DNA of 64,000 nt. Source: Streptomyces sp. NRRL S-337. Its GTDB lineage: Bacteria > Actinomycetota > Actinomycetes > Streptomycetales > Streptomycetaceae. The notes below the pieces were generated by a model. The model saw only the letters and a list, made by a program, of their open reading frames with translations. It was not told the origin of the DNA and did no database searches. Shown one piece after another: positions 16,787 through 25,361 of the stretch; within the stretch, counting starts at the first letter, position 1; each line of letters starts with the position of its first letter. A program made the translations under genes and the position numbers. The DNA is taken from NCBI RefSeq assembly GCF_000720175.1, contig NZ_JOIX01000001.1, positions 124,001 to 188,000 on the forward strand. Direction: 5' to 3'.

Positions 16787-17719
16787 ATGAGCACCGAAAA
16801 GCGGGCGGGAAAGGGTGGGCGAATGAGGAAGGCAAAGAAAGAAAGGCAGGAATGGAAGGATGGGGAGGATGGGGAGGAAGTGGCGGCGACCGGTGGCGGG
16901 GGCCCTGAAGATCATCGCGGCCTGATCGACCGTCACCTCCGCACCATCGAGGACGTACTCCAGCTCCTGGACGGGTGGTTCGCGCCGGAGGCCGACCGCT
17001 GGACGGCCGGTTCGGCGTCCTGGTGGGACGGCTTCTACGCCGACCGTTCCAGGCCGGTGCCGTTCTTCGTGGCGAAGCCCGACGAGAACCTGGTCTCGTA
17101 CCTCGACCGCGGCCTGGTCGCTCCCGGGCGCGCGCTCGACCTGGGGTGCGGGCCGGGCCGCAACGCCCTCCACCTCGCCGCCCGGGGCTTCCGGGTGGAC
17201 GCCGTGGACCTCTCCCCGGCGGCGATCGACTGGGCCGAGGACCGGGCCCGGGAAGCCGGGGCCGGCATCACCTTCCGCTGCGGCGACGCCTTCACCCTCG
17301 TCGGCTCCGCTGACGGTGCCCCGCTCCGCGGCCCGTACGACCTGATCTACGACTCCGGCTGCTTCCACCATCTGCCGCCGCACCGCCGCGTCAGCTACCT
17401 CGCCCTGCTCGACCGTGCACTGGCCCCCGGCGGCCATCTCGCCCTCACCTGCTTCGCGCCCGGCGATGAGCGGGGCGGTTCCGAGATCGGTGACGCCGAC
17501 CTCTACCGCCGGGCCACCGGTCTGCACGGCGGCCTCGCCTACACCCCCGAGTCCCTGCGCCGGATCTTCGCCGACCTGACGGTGGTGGAACTCCGCCGCA
17601 TGCACGACGAGCCGTCCCACTCCCCGCACTTCGGCGAGCCCTTCCTCTGGACGGCACTGCTACGGCGCCGCACCCGGCCGTTACGGCCGCCCGGGGGAGA
17701 GACCTCTAGCAGAGGCTGA
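16787..17719 (+). CDS. SAM-dependent class I methyltransferase
   Basis: The core begins near HRGLIDRHLRTIEDVLQLL and carries motif I as ALDLGCGPGRNALHLAARG, followed by VDAVDLSPAAIDWA and later DLIYDSGCFHHLPP, so it is a Rossmann-fold small-molecule methyltransferase of about 310 residues. The first ~45 residues are charged and of low complexity. An in-frame ATG at 16823 is an equally plausible start. Codon 299 is TTA (17681-17683), rare in these genomes. The gene ends 14 bases inside the convergent hydrolase gene. The substrate is unknown. Confidence 0.8.
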   Translation: MSTEKRAGKGGRMRKAKKERQEWKDGEDGEEVAATGGGGPEDHRGLIDRHLRTIEDVLQLLDGWFAPEADRWTAGSASWWDGFYADRSRPVPFFVAKPDENLVSYLDRGLVAPGRALDLGCGPGRNALHLAARGFRVDAVDLSPAAIDWAEDRAREAGAGITFRCGDAFTLVGSADGAPLRGPYDLIYDSGCFHHLPPHRRVSYLALLDRALAPGGHLALTCFAPGDERGGSEIGDADLYRRATGLHGGLAYTPESLRRIFADLTVVELRRMHDEPSHSPHFGEPFLWTALLRRRTRPLRPPGGETSSRG

Positions 17720-18635
17720 GAATGGCCTCGGCGGTGAATTCCGGTGCCTCACGGGGTGGGAAGTGGCCTACGCCGCCCAGGACTTGACGGGTGTAGCCGT
17801 CGGCGAACAGCTGCTGCTTGCCGGCGGTGGTGCCCAGGAGGTTGTCGGCGTCCTCCGCGCCGTGCAGCACGATCGTCGGCACCTGGATCGGGGCCGGGGC
17901 GGCGAGGCGTTCCTCGACGGTGTCGTACGCGGGGTCCCCGGGGGCCTCACCCCAGCGGTGGAGGTAGGCGTGCACGGTCACGTCCGCCCAGTCGTCGTTG
18001 TCCCACGCCGCGGCCGTCTCGTCGAACTCCTCCTGCGAGAAGTCCCAGCCCGGGGACCAGGCCGTCCACAGGTAGTGGCAGAAGGCGCGCCGGTCCTGCA
18101 CCATGGCCCTCCGGCCGCGGCCGGTGGCGACGAACCACTCGTACCAGTACGCCTGCGCGAGCGCGTAGGGGAGCGGTGCGTCCGGGCGGTGGGTCGCGTA
18201 CCCGGCCGACAGTGCCGTGATGGCGCGTACCCGCTCCGGCCAGAGCGCGCCGACCACGTACGCGGCGCGGGCGCCCCAGTCGTGCCCGGCCAGGATGACG
18301 TCACCGAGGTCCAGTGCGTCGAGGAATTCGCCGAGGTCGCTGCCGAGCGCCGCGATCTGCCCGCTGCGCGGCCGGGCCGGGTCGCGGAACCGGGTCGGGC
18401 CGAACCCCCTCAGATACGGGCGGTAGACGCGGCATCCGGCAGCGTGCAGGGCGGGCAGTACGCCGTCCCAGCAGTGGATGTCGTCCGGCCAGCCGTGTAC
18501 CGCCACGACCGGGCGCCCGGTCTCGGGGCCGCTGACGGCGTAGGCCGTGTCCAGCGTGGGCGTGCGTACGGTCCTGACCTCGAGCTCGGCCTCGGCTCCG
18601 CTCGCCGCCGCCGTCCCGGTCTCGCGTTCCGTCAC
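17706..18635 (-). CDS. Alpha/beta hydrolase, epoxide hydrolase-like
   Basis: The GTG at 18635 has GGAAGG eight bases upstream, giving 309 residues. The oxyanion-hole motif HGWPDD, the nucleophile elbow GHDWGA with Asp as nucleophile, and the catalytic His in GVGHFPPREAPE match soluble epoxide hydrolases and haloalkane dehalogenases. The cap region has several tyrosines and tryptophans (AYWYEWF), as expected for epoxide hydrolases. It probably opens an epoxide or hydrolyses an ester in the cytoplasm. No pathway neighbours are visible. Confidence 0.85.
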   Translation of the reverse strand: MTERETGTAAASGAEAELEVRTVRTPTLDTAYAVSGPETGRPVVAVHGWPDDIHCWDGVLPALHAAGCRVYRPYLRGFGPTRFRDPARPRSGQIAALGSDLGEFLDALDLGDVILAGHDWGARAAYVVGALWPERVRAITALSAGYATHRPDAPLPYALAQAYWYEWFVATGRGRRAMVQDRRAFCHYLWTAWSPGWDFSQEEFDETAAAWDNDDWADVTVHAYLHRWGEAPGDPAYDTVEERLAAPAPIQVPTIVLHGAEDADNLLGTTAGKQQLFADGYTRQVLGGVGHFPPREAPEFTAEAILSLC

Positions 18636-18742
18636 CGATGGGCCTTCCGCAGAGTCGAGTCGCCGGTCATGGGGGCGCGCCCCCTGCGACTGTGCCAAGC
18701 GGCCCGGCTCCCGCCCGTCATCGACACGCGCGGGCACGGCGA

Positions 18743-18773
18743 TGGCCCGGCGGAGGGGGAATCCGCCGGGCCA
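18743..18773. terminator. Terminator downstream of the CsbD gene
   Basis: A perfect 12-bp inverted repeat (TGGCCCGGCGGA at 18743-18754, TCCGCCGGGCCA at 18762-18773) with a 7-base loop lies 71 bases beyond the CsbD stop and upstream of the hydrolase start. Confidence 0.75.
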
Positions 18774-18843
18774 CCGCCTCACACTCTGCGGGCTCTGCCC
18801 ACCTCGCCGCCGGTGTCGCCGCCGAAGCGGCCGTGCGGCGCGG

Positions 18844-19017
18844 TCATCGCTCCATGGCGTCCCGGGCCTTGTGCCCGGCCTGACGCAGATCGCCCTTGGC
18901 CCGTTCGGCGCGGCCCTCCGCCGTCATCCGCTCGTTGCCCACGGCGCGGCCGACGGTTTCCTTCACGGCGCCCTTGATCTGCTCGGTCTTCGCAGAGGTC
19001 TTCTTGTCGGCAGTCAT
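18844..19017 (-). CDS. CsbD-family stress protein
   Basis: The ATG at 19017 follows AAGGGAG and gives 57 residues, the usual CsbD length. The segment KTEQIKGAVKETVGRAVGNERMTAEGRAE is the characteristic CsbD core, followed by a charged helix with KGDLRQAGHKARDA. CsbD proteins are small, hydrophilic, abundant general-stress proteins of unknown biochemical role. The gene is single and ends at a strong hairpin. Confidence 0.9.
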   Translation of the reverse strand: MTADKKTSAKTEQIKGAVKETVGRAVGNERMTAEGRAERAKGDLRQAGHKARDAMER

Positions 19018-19172
19018 GGTCGTGCTCCCTTGCTGTTGAGCCGTTCCTTGACGAAGAGCCGCTTGCCCGGGGCGCCCCGGCGCAAACGCAAGAATCGTTC
19101 CGCCCGTACGGGGCACATGTCCGTGGTCGTTCCACTACGGAAGACGCCCTACGGAGGGAGACGACACCAGCG

Positions 19173-19718
19173 ATGAGCGACCACCGCGAGTTCGCACACG
19201 ACGACGAGCGCCACCACGACCAGGAGCGCCGCCAGGAGTACGAGCAGTGGCAGGCCCGCACGGTCCGGTGCCCCGAGGACGTACCGGTGACCACACCGCT
19301 GTCCTGGATGGCGGAGAAGCACTTCGCCCACGGGGAGCGGTTGGCCGACCGCCGGCTGCCCGCGGCGTACCGGGGGTCCGCTGAGCGGGGCGATGCGGGG
19401 GACGCGCTGGCGCAGCTCGCGCTCGGTGTCCGGATCGCCCGCGCCGTCGAGCAATATCGTGCGGAGACCGTGCACGAGGCGCTGCAACTGGGCGCCACCT
19501 GGAGCCAGATCGCCACCGCCCTCGACCTCGGCACCGACGAGGCGCGCGGCATCCTGCGCAGCCATGCGGACGGTCAGCTGCGGCTGTACGAGAGCGAGGA
19601 CAGCGGGGGAGCCGGGCTGCTCGGCATGAGCCCCGAGCAGCACCGGGCCGCCATGGCACTCACCGCACTGGGCGACGACGAAACCGCCGGCGTCCCCGCG
19701 GAGGCGGTCATCCGGTGA
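19173..19718 (+). CDS. Conserved actinobacterial protein with a putative HTH-like segment
   Basis: The 181-residue protein follows GGAGGGAG. The N-terminal third is highly charged (HDDERHHDQERRQEYEQW). The centre contains ARAVEQYRAETVHEALQLG and then GATWSQIATALDLGTDEAR, which resembles a helix-turn-helix of the type that senses or binds DNA. I do not recognise a named family. It is divergent from CsbD and convergent, with nine bases between stops, to the flavin monooxygenase gene. Confidence 0.7.
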   Translation: MSDHREFAHDDERHHDQERRQEYEQWQARTVRCPEDVPVTTPLSWMAEKHFAHGERLADRRLPAAYRGSAERGDAGDALAQLALGVRIARAVEQYRAETVHEALQLGATWSQIATALDLGTDEARGILRSHADGQLRLYESEDSGGAGLLGMSPEQHRAAMALTALGDDETAGVPAEAVIR

Positions 19719-19727
19719 CCGTCGCCG

Positions 19728-20933
19728 TCAGCTGCCCGCCACCGTCTCCTCCCAGTCGATGCGGTGGAAGTGGAGCGGACGGAGCATCTGCTCGGGCGTG
19801 GGGAAGGCGGCCGCGGCGTCGAGGTCGGACTTGCCGGCCTTGACCTTGTTGGCGGCGGCCGCGTTCCGCCCGATGGCCTCCACCCGCTCCCGGCGCAACC
19901 CGACGTAGGCGCTGAACGCCTCGGCGGGCGTGGGCAGATCGCGCAAGCAGCGGGCCAGTTCCACCGCGCTCTCGATGGCCAGCGAGGCGCCCTGGCCCGA
20001 GCTGGAGGACGGGGCGTGTGCCGCGTCGCCCACCAGGACCATGCGGCCGCGGTGCCAGTGCGGCACCGGCGGCATGCGTTCCATCCGGCCGACCACCACC
20101 AGGTGGTCGGGGCCGGTGTGGTGCAGCAGCAGCTCGCCCGGGAGATGGCCCGCGTAGGTCTCGCGCAGCACGGCCAGCCACTCGGCGGCCGGGACCCGCG
20201 CCATGCCGGCCGGGTCCGGCGGGGTGTCGGTCGGCAGTCCGGCGAACCAGATCAACCGGCCGTCCGGGCCGCGCCAGTGGCCGGTGAAGGTGCGGCCGAA
20301 GGCGAAGTACATCGTGCCGGGCTCGGCCTCGATGCCGCTGTCCGTGGCGTATCCGCCGAAGCTCAGCACGCCGCCGTACTCCGGCTCGGGCGCCTGAGGG
20401 TCGATCAGGGTGCGGACGGTGGAGCGGATGCCGTCGGCGCCGATGAGGATGTCGGCGGTCGCCGACGTGCCGTCGGCGAACCGTGCGGTGACGCCCTCGG
20501 GGGTTTCCTCGGCGCCCACCAGCCGTTTGCCGTACGCGAACGGGATGCCCTGGTCGGCCGCGTGATCGGTGAGCGCGCGGTAGAGCGTGGCGCGGGGCAT
20601 CGCCAGGCTGGGGGGCAACTCGGCGAAGCCGTCGAAAGCGGCGAAGCGGTGCCCGGCGCCGTCCGCCATGACCATCCCGGGCACCGGCTGGCCCAGGGCC
20701 TCCACCGCCTTGCCGGCGCCGATCGTCCGCAGCGCCGCAAGTCCGTTGGGGGCCAGGGCCAGCCAGGCGCCCACCCCGTCCGCGGCCGCGGGGTAGGCCT
20801 CGTGGACCGTCGCCGTGATGCCCGCCTCGCGCAGCGCGAGTGCGGTGACCGGGCCCGCCACCCCGCCCCCGATGACCAGTGCCGTCCGCACGGCCGCGCC
20901 GCCGCGCCCGCCCTGAGTGCCGTTGACGCTCAT
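19728..20933 (-). CDS. FAD-dependent aromatic-type monooxygenase
   Basis: The ATG at 20933, preceded by GGGAGGGG, gives 401 residues. The Rossmann FAD site is VIGGGVAGPVTALALREAG, the second FAD/NADPH contact motif is GADGIRSTVR (DG-type), and the ribityl-binding motif is VLVGDAAHAPSSSSGQGAS. This places it in the group A flavin monooxygenases (PHBH/TetX-like), which hydroxylate aromatic or polycyclic substrates, including antibiotics. It is divergent from a PadR regulator across an operator-like repeat, so the pair likely forms a ligand-inducible detoxification or catabolic unit (inference). Confidence 0.9.
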   Translation of the reverse strand: MSVNGTQGGRGGAAVRTALVIGGGVAGPVTALALREAGITATVHEAYPAAADGVGAWLALAPNGLAALRTIGAGKAVEALGQPVPGMVMADGAGHRFAAFDGFAELPPSLAMPRATLYRALTDHAADQGIPFAYGKRLVGAEETPEGVTARFADGTSATADILIGADGIRSTVRTLIDPQAPEPEYGGVLSFGGYATDSGIEAEPGTMYFAFGRTFTGHWRGPDGRLIWFAGLPTDTPPDPAGMARVPAAEWLAVLRETYAGHLPGELLLHHTGPDHLVVVGRMERMPPVPHWHRGRMVLVGDAAHAPSSSSGQGASLAIESAVELARCLRDLPTPAEAFSAYVGLRRERVEAIGRNAAAANKVKAGKSDLDAAAAFPTPEQMLRPLHFHRIDWEETVAGS

Positions 20934-20981
20934 GACCCCTCCCAAGGATGCGCCCGCCGGTCAGCGGGCTCCTGCCGTCCA

Positions 20982-21015
20982 TAGTTGCACTGCATCTAGT
21001 CGCAATGCAACTAGT
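20982..21015. promoter_or_regulatory. Putative PadR operator between the monooxygenase and its regulator
   Basis: The divergent gap holds inverted arms TAGTTGCA (20982-20989) and TGCAACTA (21006-21013), and a near-direct repeat TGCATCTAGT / TGCAACTAGT spaced 15 bases apart (20991 and 21006). The AT-rich repeats overlap where both promoters should be. Binding by the adjacent PadR protein is inferred. Confidence 0.6.
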
Positions 21016-21037
21016 CTCGCCTCGCTACGCTACCGGC

Positions 21038-21664
21038 ATGACCGCTCCCGTGAAGAGTTCGCCGCTCGCCCTGACCGTCCTGGCGCTGCTGCACTACAAG
21101 CCGCTGCACCCGTACGGCATCCAGCAACTGATCAAGCAGTGGGGCAAGGAACAGGTGGTCAACGTCGGCCAGCGGGCCGGTCTGTACCGGACCATCGAGC
21201 GGCTGCACGCGGGCGGGCTGATCGCCGTACGGCAGACCGAGCGCGACCAGCAGTACCCCGAGCGCACCGTCTACGAGGTCACGGACGAGGGCCGGGCGGT
21301 CGCCCGCGAGTGGCTGGACCAGATGCTGGCGGTCCCGAAAGGCGAGTTCCCCGTCTTCCCGGCCGCCCTGTCCAACGTGCCCATGCTCACCCCGGCCGAG
21401 GCGCTGGACGTGCTGGAGCGGCGCGCCGAGCGCCTCGCGGCCCGGCGCGCCGACCTGGCGTCCCAACTGGCCGTCCACACCGAGGAGGGCGTCCCGCGCG
21501 TCACCCTCATCGAGCACGAATACCTGCTGGCCATGGTCGATGCCGAGGAACGCTGGGTCCGCGCGGTGACCGCCGACCTGCACGACGGCCGACTGGCCTG
21601 GTCCCCGGAGATGCTCGCGGCCTTCGACGAGCAGCACAACTCGGGGGCGCCCTCGGGCGGTTGA
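21038..21664 (+). CDS. PadR-family transcriptional regulator
   Basis: The 208-residue protein starts at ATG 21038. It has the PadR winged-helix region (LALTVLALLHYKPLHPYGIQ, then VNVGQRAGLYRTIERLHAGG with the RTVYEVTDEGR wing). A C-terminal half with a long amphipathic helix (LDVLERRAERLAARRADLAS) fits the dimerisation region of the Vir-like class. PadR proteins repress a neighbouring gene and release DNA on ligand binding. The divergent flavin monooxygenase is the obvious target. Confidence 0.9.
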   Translation: MTAPVKSSPLALTVLALLHYKPLHPYGIQQLIKQWGKEQVVNVGQRAGLYRTIERLHAGGLIAVRQTERDQQYPERTVYEVTDEGRAVAREWLDQMLAVPKGEFPVFPAALSNVPMLTPAEALDVLERRAERLAARRADLASQLAVHTEEGVPRVTLIEHEYLLAMVDAEERWVRAVTADLHDGRLAWSPEMLAAFDEQHNSGAPSGG

Positions 21665-21763
21665 CCGAGCTCCGCTCCCGTTCACCTACCTTGTCCACGG
21701 GCCGAATCCTGTCCTCGGCCGCGACGACTGTGCGCCTATGCGCCTACGAAGGGAAGACCCGCC

Positions 21764-22435
21764 GTGTGGAATCCGACGGAGCTGTGGCTGGAGGGCGCGG
21801 TCATGGCGGTCCTGCACGCCGCCGGGCCGGAGCAGGGCTATTGGGTCGAGGAGACCGGACTGCTCCATGACGACGGCAGCAGCAACTGGTGGCAGCTGAT
21901 GCCCTTCGAGGGCGGCCGGGCGATCGTCATGGGCAAGGACCACGACCTGCCCGGAGACCTCTACGACGCACTGCCCCGGGCGCTCTCCGACGCGCCCGGC
22001 TGGCTCCGCGACGCTTGGCAGGACGACGCCGGGCCGCTGCGGAGCGCCGTCCGGGCCAGGGCACCGATCGGCTTCTTCTGCTGGGTGGACGAGCACGGAA
22101 TCTGGGACGAGGTGCCCACGGACCCGGCGCAGGACGACGGCAGCGCCCTGGTGAGGGCTCCCTACAGCGAGTCCGGCGAGCGGCTCTTCGAGGACTGCAC
22201 CGACACGGACAACCTGCGGGAGGCCTACCGCCTCGCCGATGCGGCGTTCGACGCGGCCCGCGCCGGCACGCTGGACGCCGAGGTCCTGCTGCCCGTCCTG
22301 CGCCGCGCCGATCCGGAGCGCGACCGCCCCTTCGACATCGAGGCGGCCCTCGCCGTCGCCGCCCGGGCGGGCCTCACCCCCGGCACCACCAGGCCCGCCC
22401 TGCCCGGTGCGACCCTGCCGCAGGAGGTGGGGTGA
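21764..22435 (+). CDS. Hypothetical protein (conserved in actinobacteria)
   Basis: The GTG at 21764 follows GAAGGGAAGA and encodes 223 acidic residues starting WNPTELWLEGAVMAVL. It is rich in Trp and Asp (SNWWQLMPFEGGRA, FFCWVDEHGIWDE). There is no signal peptide, membrane segment or recognised motif. Its last four bases overlap the next gene (GTGA), so both are co-translated and probably act together. Confidence 0.65.
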   Translation: MWNPTELWLEGAVMAVLHAAGPEQGYWVEETGLLHDDGSSNWWQLMPFEGGRAIVMGKDHDLPGDLYDALPRALSDAPGWLRDAWQDDAGPLRSAVRARAPIGFFCWVDEHGIWDEVPTDPAQDDGSALVRAPYSESGERLFEDCTDTDNLREAYRLADAAFDAARAGTLDAEVLLPVLRRADPERDRPFDIEAALAVAARAGLTPGTTRPALPGATLPQEVG

Positions 22436-22971
22436 CCCCCCATTCCCTGGCGTTCTACCTGGACGTCGTGATGTCGGGAACGGTGCTCGGAGCGAAGCCG
22501 ACCGATGAACCCGACCGGGTGACCGGCAGGTTGGGAACGGAATTCGCGGAGAACCGGTCCGGACGTCACCACATGTGGCGGGACTACGGACTCGCGGAGT
22601 TCTTCTGGCAGCGGGAGTCCGGCGACGGCCCGTGGGCCGGGCACCACTTCACCCTGCAGGTGCACCGGCTCACGTACGGCGGAAAGGTCGTCAACGGGAA
22701 GATCCGGACCAGGTACGGACGGTTCGCCCGCCGACTGCGGTTCGCGAAACTGCAGCGGCTGCTGGAGAACCGCGGAACGGTGCTGCGGGAGATCCCGTCC
22801 GGTCAGGACCCCTGCTACCGCCTGTTCTGGAACCCCGCGTCATGGACGTGCGTCAGCGTGATCGGCGCGAAGGAGGAGTACCGGACGCCGGACGACCTGC
22901 GGGTCGGCGATGTGTACGGCATCACCGCGCCGATGACTCCCGACGAGGTGGCGTGGCGGACCGCGCGGTAG
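22432..22971 (+). CDS. Hypothetical protein, second gene of a two-gene operon
   Basis: The GTG at 22432 lies right after GGAGG and overlaps the upstream stop. The 179-residue product is basic and aromatic (HHMWRDYGLAEFFWQRES, WAGHHFTLQVHRLTYGG) without signal or membrane segments. I recognise no family. Small co-translated acidic and basic proteins like this pair can be polymorphic-toxin immunity or SUKH-type relatives, but I see no toxin. Its 3' end overlaps the convergent adenylation gene by 50 bases. Confidence 0.6.
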   Translation: MTPHSLAFYLDVVMSGTVLGAKPTDEPDRVTGRLGTEFAENRSGRHHMWRDYGLAEFFWQRESGDGPWAGHHFTLQVHRLTYGGKVVNGKIRTRYGRFARRLRFAKLQRLLENRGTVLREIPSGQDPCYRLFWNPASWTCVSVIGAKEEYRTPDDLRVGDVYGITAPMTPDEVAWRTAR

Positions 22972-24607
22972 GGCCCGCGGTCCCGCGGTCGTAGGCCGCG
23001 ACCGCGGCGCGGTCGACCTTGCCGTTGGTGTTGAGGGGGAGTTCGGCGAGGTGGGTGAAGGAGCCCGGGATCATGTAGACGGGCACCAGGCGGCGCAGGA
23101 AGCCGGTCAGTTCCGCGGCCGCGGTGGGCTCGCCGGAGTAGTAGGCGACCAGGACGGAGTCCTCGCCGGTCTCGCGGACCAGCGCGACCGCGTCCCGTAC
23201 GGCGGGGTGGCGGGCCAACGCGGCGTCCACATCACCGAGTTCGACGCGCTGGCCGCGGACCTTGACCTGATGGTCGAGGCGGCTCAGGAACACCAGGGCG
23301 CCGTCCTCGACCCGGACCCGGTCACCGGTCCGGTACCAGTGGTCCCGGGTCAGCGGCGCGGTCCCGTCGTGGATCACGGCGCGGGTGCCCGGGCGCCACT
23401 CCAGGAACCGGCCGACGTTGTCGGCGGGGTCCAGGTAGCCGTCGAAGCGCTGGCTGCCGCGCAGGCAGAGTTCACCGGTCTCCGCGGGCACGCCCGCATC
23501 GTCGAGGACGACGTGCTCCAGGTGGTCCGGCACCCGGCCGATCGGCAGCGTCCCGTTGGAACCGGCCGGTCGCAGCGAGCTGCCGCTGCCCAGTTCGTGC
23601 GCCGTGGAGACGATCGCCACCTCGGTCGGGCCGTACAGGTTCCACAGCCGCGCGCCGGGCGCGGCCGCCGCCCACTGCTCGGCCTGCTCGCGAAGCAGCC
23701 GTTCGCCGCCGAACATCACCCCGGCCATGGTCGGCATCGAGTCCGGGACCAGCGCGTTCGTCCGGGCCGCGATGCTGCCGACGGACGGTACGCAGAACCA
23801 GCGGGTGATCCGCTTGGCGCTGACGAAGGCCGACGGGCGCACCACGTCGTTCGGCCGCGGGATCACCAGCGCCGCACCGACCGACCAGGTCGTGAACAGT
23901 TCGAGCACCGCCACGTCGAAGGAGAGCTCGACGTTCTGCGAGAGGCGGTCCTCGGGCCCAAAGCCGTGCTCCTCGACCAGCCACCGGAGGGTCGGCAGGA
24001 CGTTGGCGTGCCGGATGGGGACGCCGCGCGGCCGGCCGGTCGAGCCGGAGGTGTAGAGGACGTAGGCGATGTCCTGGGCTGAGGTGGGTGCGGCGGGGGA
24101 GGAGGGCCCGTCCTCCGGACCGGGCGTGCGCAGCCGGGTCAGTTCGGCGGGGGTGAGGGTGAGCACGGGCGGCAGCGGCGTGCCGTCCTCCGCCGCCTGA
24201 GCGGTGAGGAGTCGGGCCGCCCGGGCGGAGTCCTCGTCGGTGACGATGACGTCCAGGTCCGTGGTGGCCGCGATGGCCAGGATGCGGGAGGCCGGGAAGG
24301 ACGGGTTCAGCGGGACGACGGCCGCGCCGGCGCGCAGGGCCGCCAGATATCCGGCGTAGGCCGTCAGACTGCGGGCGGCCAGCAGGCCGACCTTGGCGGG
24401 GCGCCCGGTGCCGCGCTCCGCGGCCGCGGCGGTCAGCCGCTGCGCCAGACCGGCCGCCAGACGGTCCAGTTCGGCGTAGGTGAGGACCTCGTCCCGGACC
24501 TCCAGCGCGATCCGCTCCGGATACCGCTCGGCGCTCGCGGCGAACAGTCCGAAGAGGGTGGTGGCGAACGGGTGCGGCGTCGTGGCGGAGGGGGCGGCGC
24601 AGGTCAT
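22922..24607 (-). CDS. Stand-alone NRPS adenylation enzyme (no carrier domain)
   Basis: The 561-residue protein has a complete adenylation core: LTYAELDRLAAGLAQ (A1-like), [14 protein letters not shown] (A3), ELSFDVAVLELF (A4), NLYGPTEVAI (A5), YRTGDRV (A7), and the A10 lysine in NTNGKVDR. The C-terminus ends shortly after A10 with no LGGxS carrier. Reading the pocket positions by alignment gives D-V-L-F-M-G-L-I-V, which I cannot match to a known substrate; the first Asp indicates an alpha-amino acid. It is the last gene of the minus-strand operon and must load a carrier in trans, most simply the discrete carrier at 37013-37276 (inference). Confidence 0.9.
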   Translation of the reverse strand: MTCAAPSATTPHPFATTLFGLFAASAERYPERIALEVRDEVLTYAELDRLAAGLAQRLTAAAAERGTGRPAKVGLLAARSLTAYAGYLAALRAGAAVVPLNPSFPASRILAIAATTDLDVIVTDEDSARAARLLTAQAAEDGTPLPPVLTLTPAELTRLRTPGPEDGPSSPAAPTSAQDIAYVLYTSGSTGRPRGVPIRHANVLPTLRWLVEEHGFGPEDRLSQNVELSFDVAVLELFTTWSVGAALVIPRPNDVVRPSAFVSAKRITRWFCVPSVGSIAARTNALVPDSMPTMAGVMFGGERLLREQAEQWAAAAPGARLWNLYGPTEVAIVSTAHELGSGSSLRPAGSNGTLPIGRVPDHLEHVVLDDAGVPAETGELCLRGSQRFDGYLDPADNVGRFLEWRPGTRAVIHDGTAPLTRDHWYRTGDRVRVEDGALVFLSRLDHQVKVRGQRVELGDVDAALARHPAVRDAVALVRETGEDSVLVAYYSGEPTAAAELTGFLRRLVPVYMIPGSFTHLAELPLNTNGKVDRAAVAAYDRGTAGPTARSATPPRRESSAR

Positions 24608-24674
24608 CGGAGGGTCCTGTTCGTCGGCCGGTGTGCCAAGGGGCAGGGCGGGGGCGGAAGGGGCGCGGCGGTGG

Positions 24675-25361
24675 TCACAGCAGCTCCTCGAGCGTCCGCC
24701 ACACCTCGTCCCAGTGGTCCGTCAGATACATGTGGCCGCCGGGGAACTCCGCCGTCCGGAAGGCGGCCGAGGTGAACGCCGACCAGTCCAGCCACTCTTC
24801 GGCGGGCGCCAGATGGTCGGCGTCACCGCGGAGGGCGGTGAGCGGCAACGGCAGCGGGGTGAGCGTCGCGGGGGTGTAGTCGGCCAGCAGGTCCACGTCG
24901 GCCCGCATCGCCGGGAGCAGCAGCGAACGGGCCAGGGGGTCGGCGAAGATCTCGATCTCCCGGCCCGCGATGGCGGCGGCCTGGGCGGCCGCCACCTCGT
25001 CGTCGGGGTCGAGCCGCTCGGCCTGGCGGTGGCGCGGGCTGGTCGAACCGCTCACGACGAGGTGGTCCGGGAGCGGGCCCCCGGTCGCGACCAGGTGCTG
25101 GACGGCCTCGTACGCCAGGATCGCGCCGAAGCTGTGCCCGAAGACGACGAACGGCTCCTTGCCGGCCGCCGCCCGGAAACGCTCGGCGGTACCGGCCGCG
25201 GCCTCCGCCATCGTCCGGTAGAACGGCCGGTTGAACTCCTCCTCCCGGCCCGGCACCTGCACGGGCACCGCGCGCAGCACCTCGGACTCCCGGCGCCGCC
25301 AGGGACGGTAGACCCCGGCCCCCGCTCCGGCGTAGGGCAGGCACATCAGCGTGGTCGTCAT
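24675..25361 (-). CDS. Type II thioesterase (editing, NRPS/PKS-associated)
   Basis: The ATG overlaps the stop of the condensation gene (ATGA). The 228-residue alpha/beta hydrolase has PYAGAGAGVYRPW near the N-terminus, the nucleophile elbow GHSFGA (Ser77) and a late catalytic His in FPGGHMYLTDH. Such enzymes remove misprimed or stalled acyl groups from carrier domains. It lies between the discrete condensation and adenylation genes in the operon, supporting a housekeeping role for this assembly line rather than product release. Confidence 0.93.
   Translation of the reverse strand: MTTTLMCLPYAGAGAGVYRPWRRRESEVLRAVPVQVPGREEEFNRPFYRTMAEAAAGTAERFRAAAGKEPFVVFGHSFGAILAYEAVQHLVATGGPLPDHLVVSGSTSPRHRQAERLDPDDEVAAAQAAAIAGREIEIFADPLARSLLLPAMRADVDLLADYTPATLTPLPLPLTALRGDADHLAPAEEWLDWSAFTSAAFRTAEFPGGHMYLTDHWDEVWRTLEELL

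Noticed and set aside
22922..22971. Possible frameshift or assembly error where the hypothetical gene and adenylation gene overlap by 50 bases
   Set aside because: Both proteins end coherently, the adenylation enzyme is complete through A10, and convergent 3' overlaps recur in this window (17706-17719, 57167-57228).
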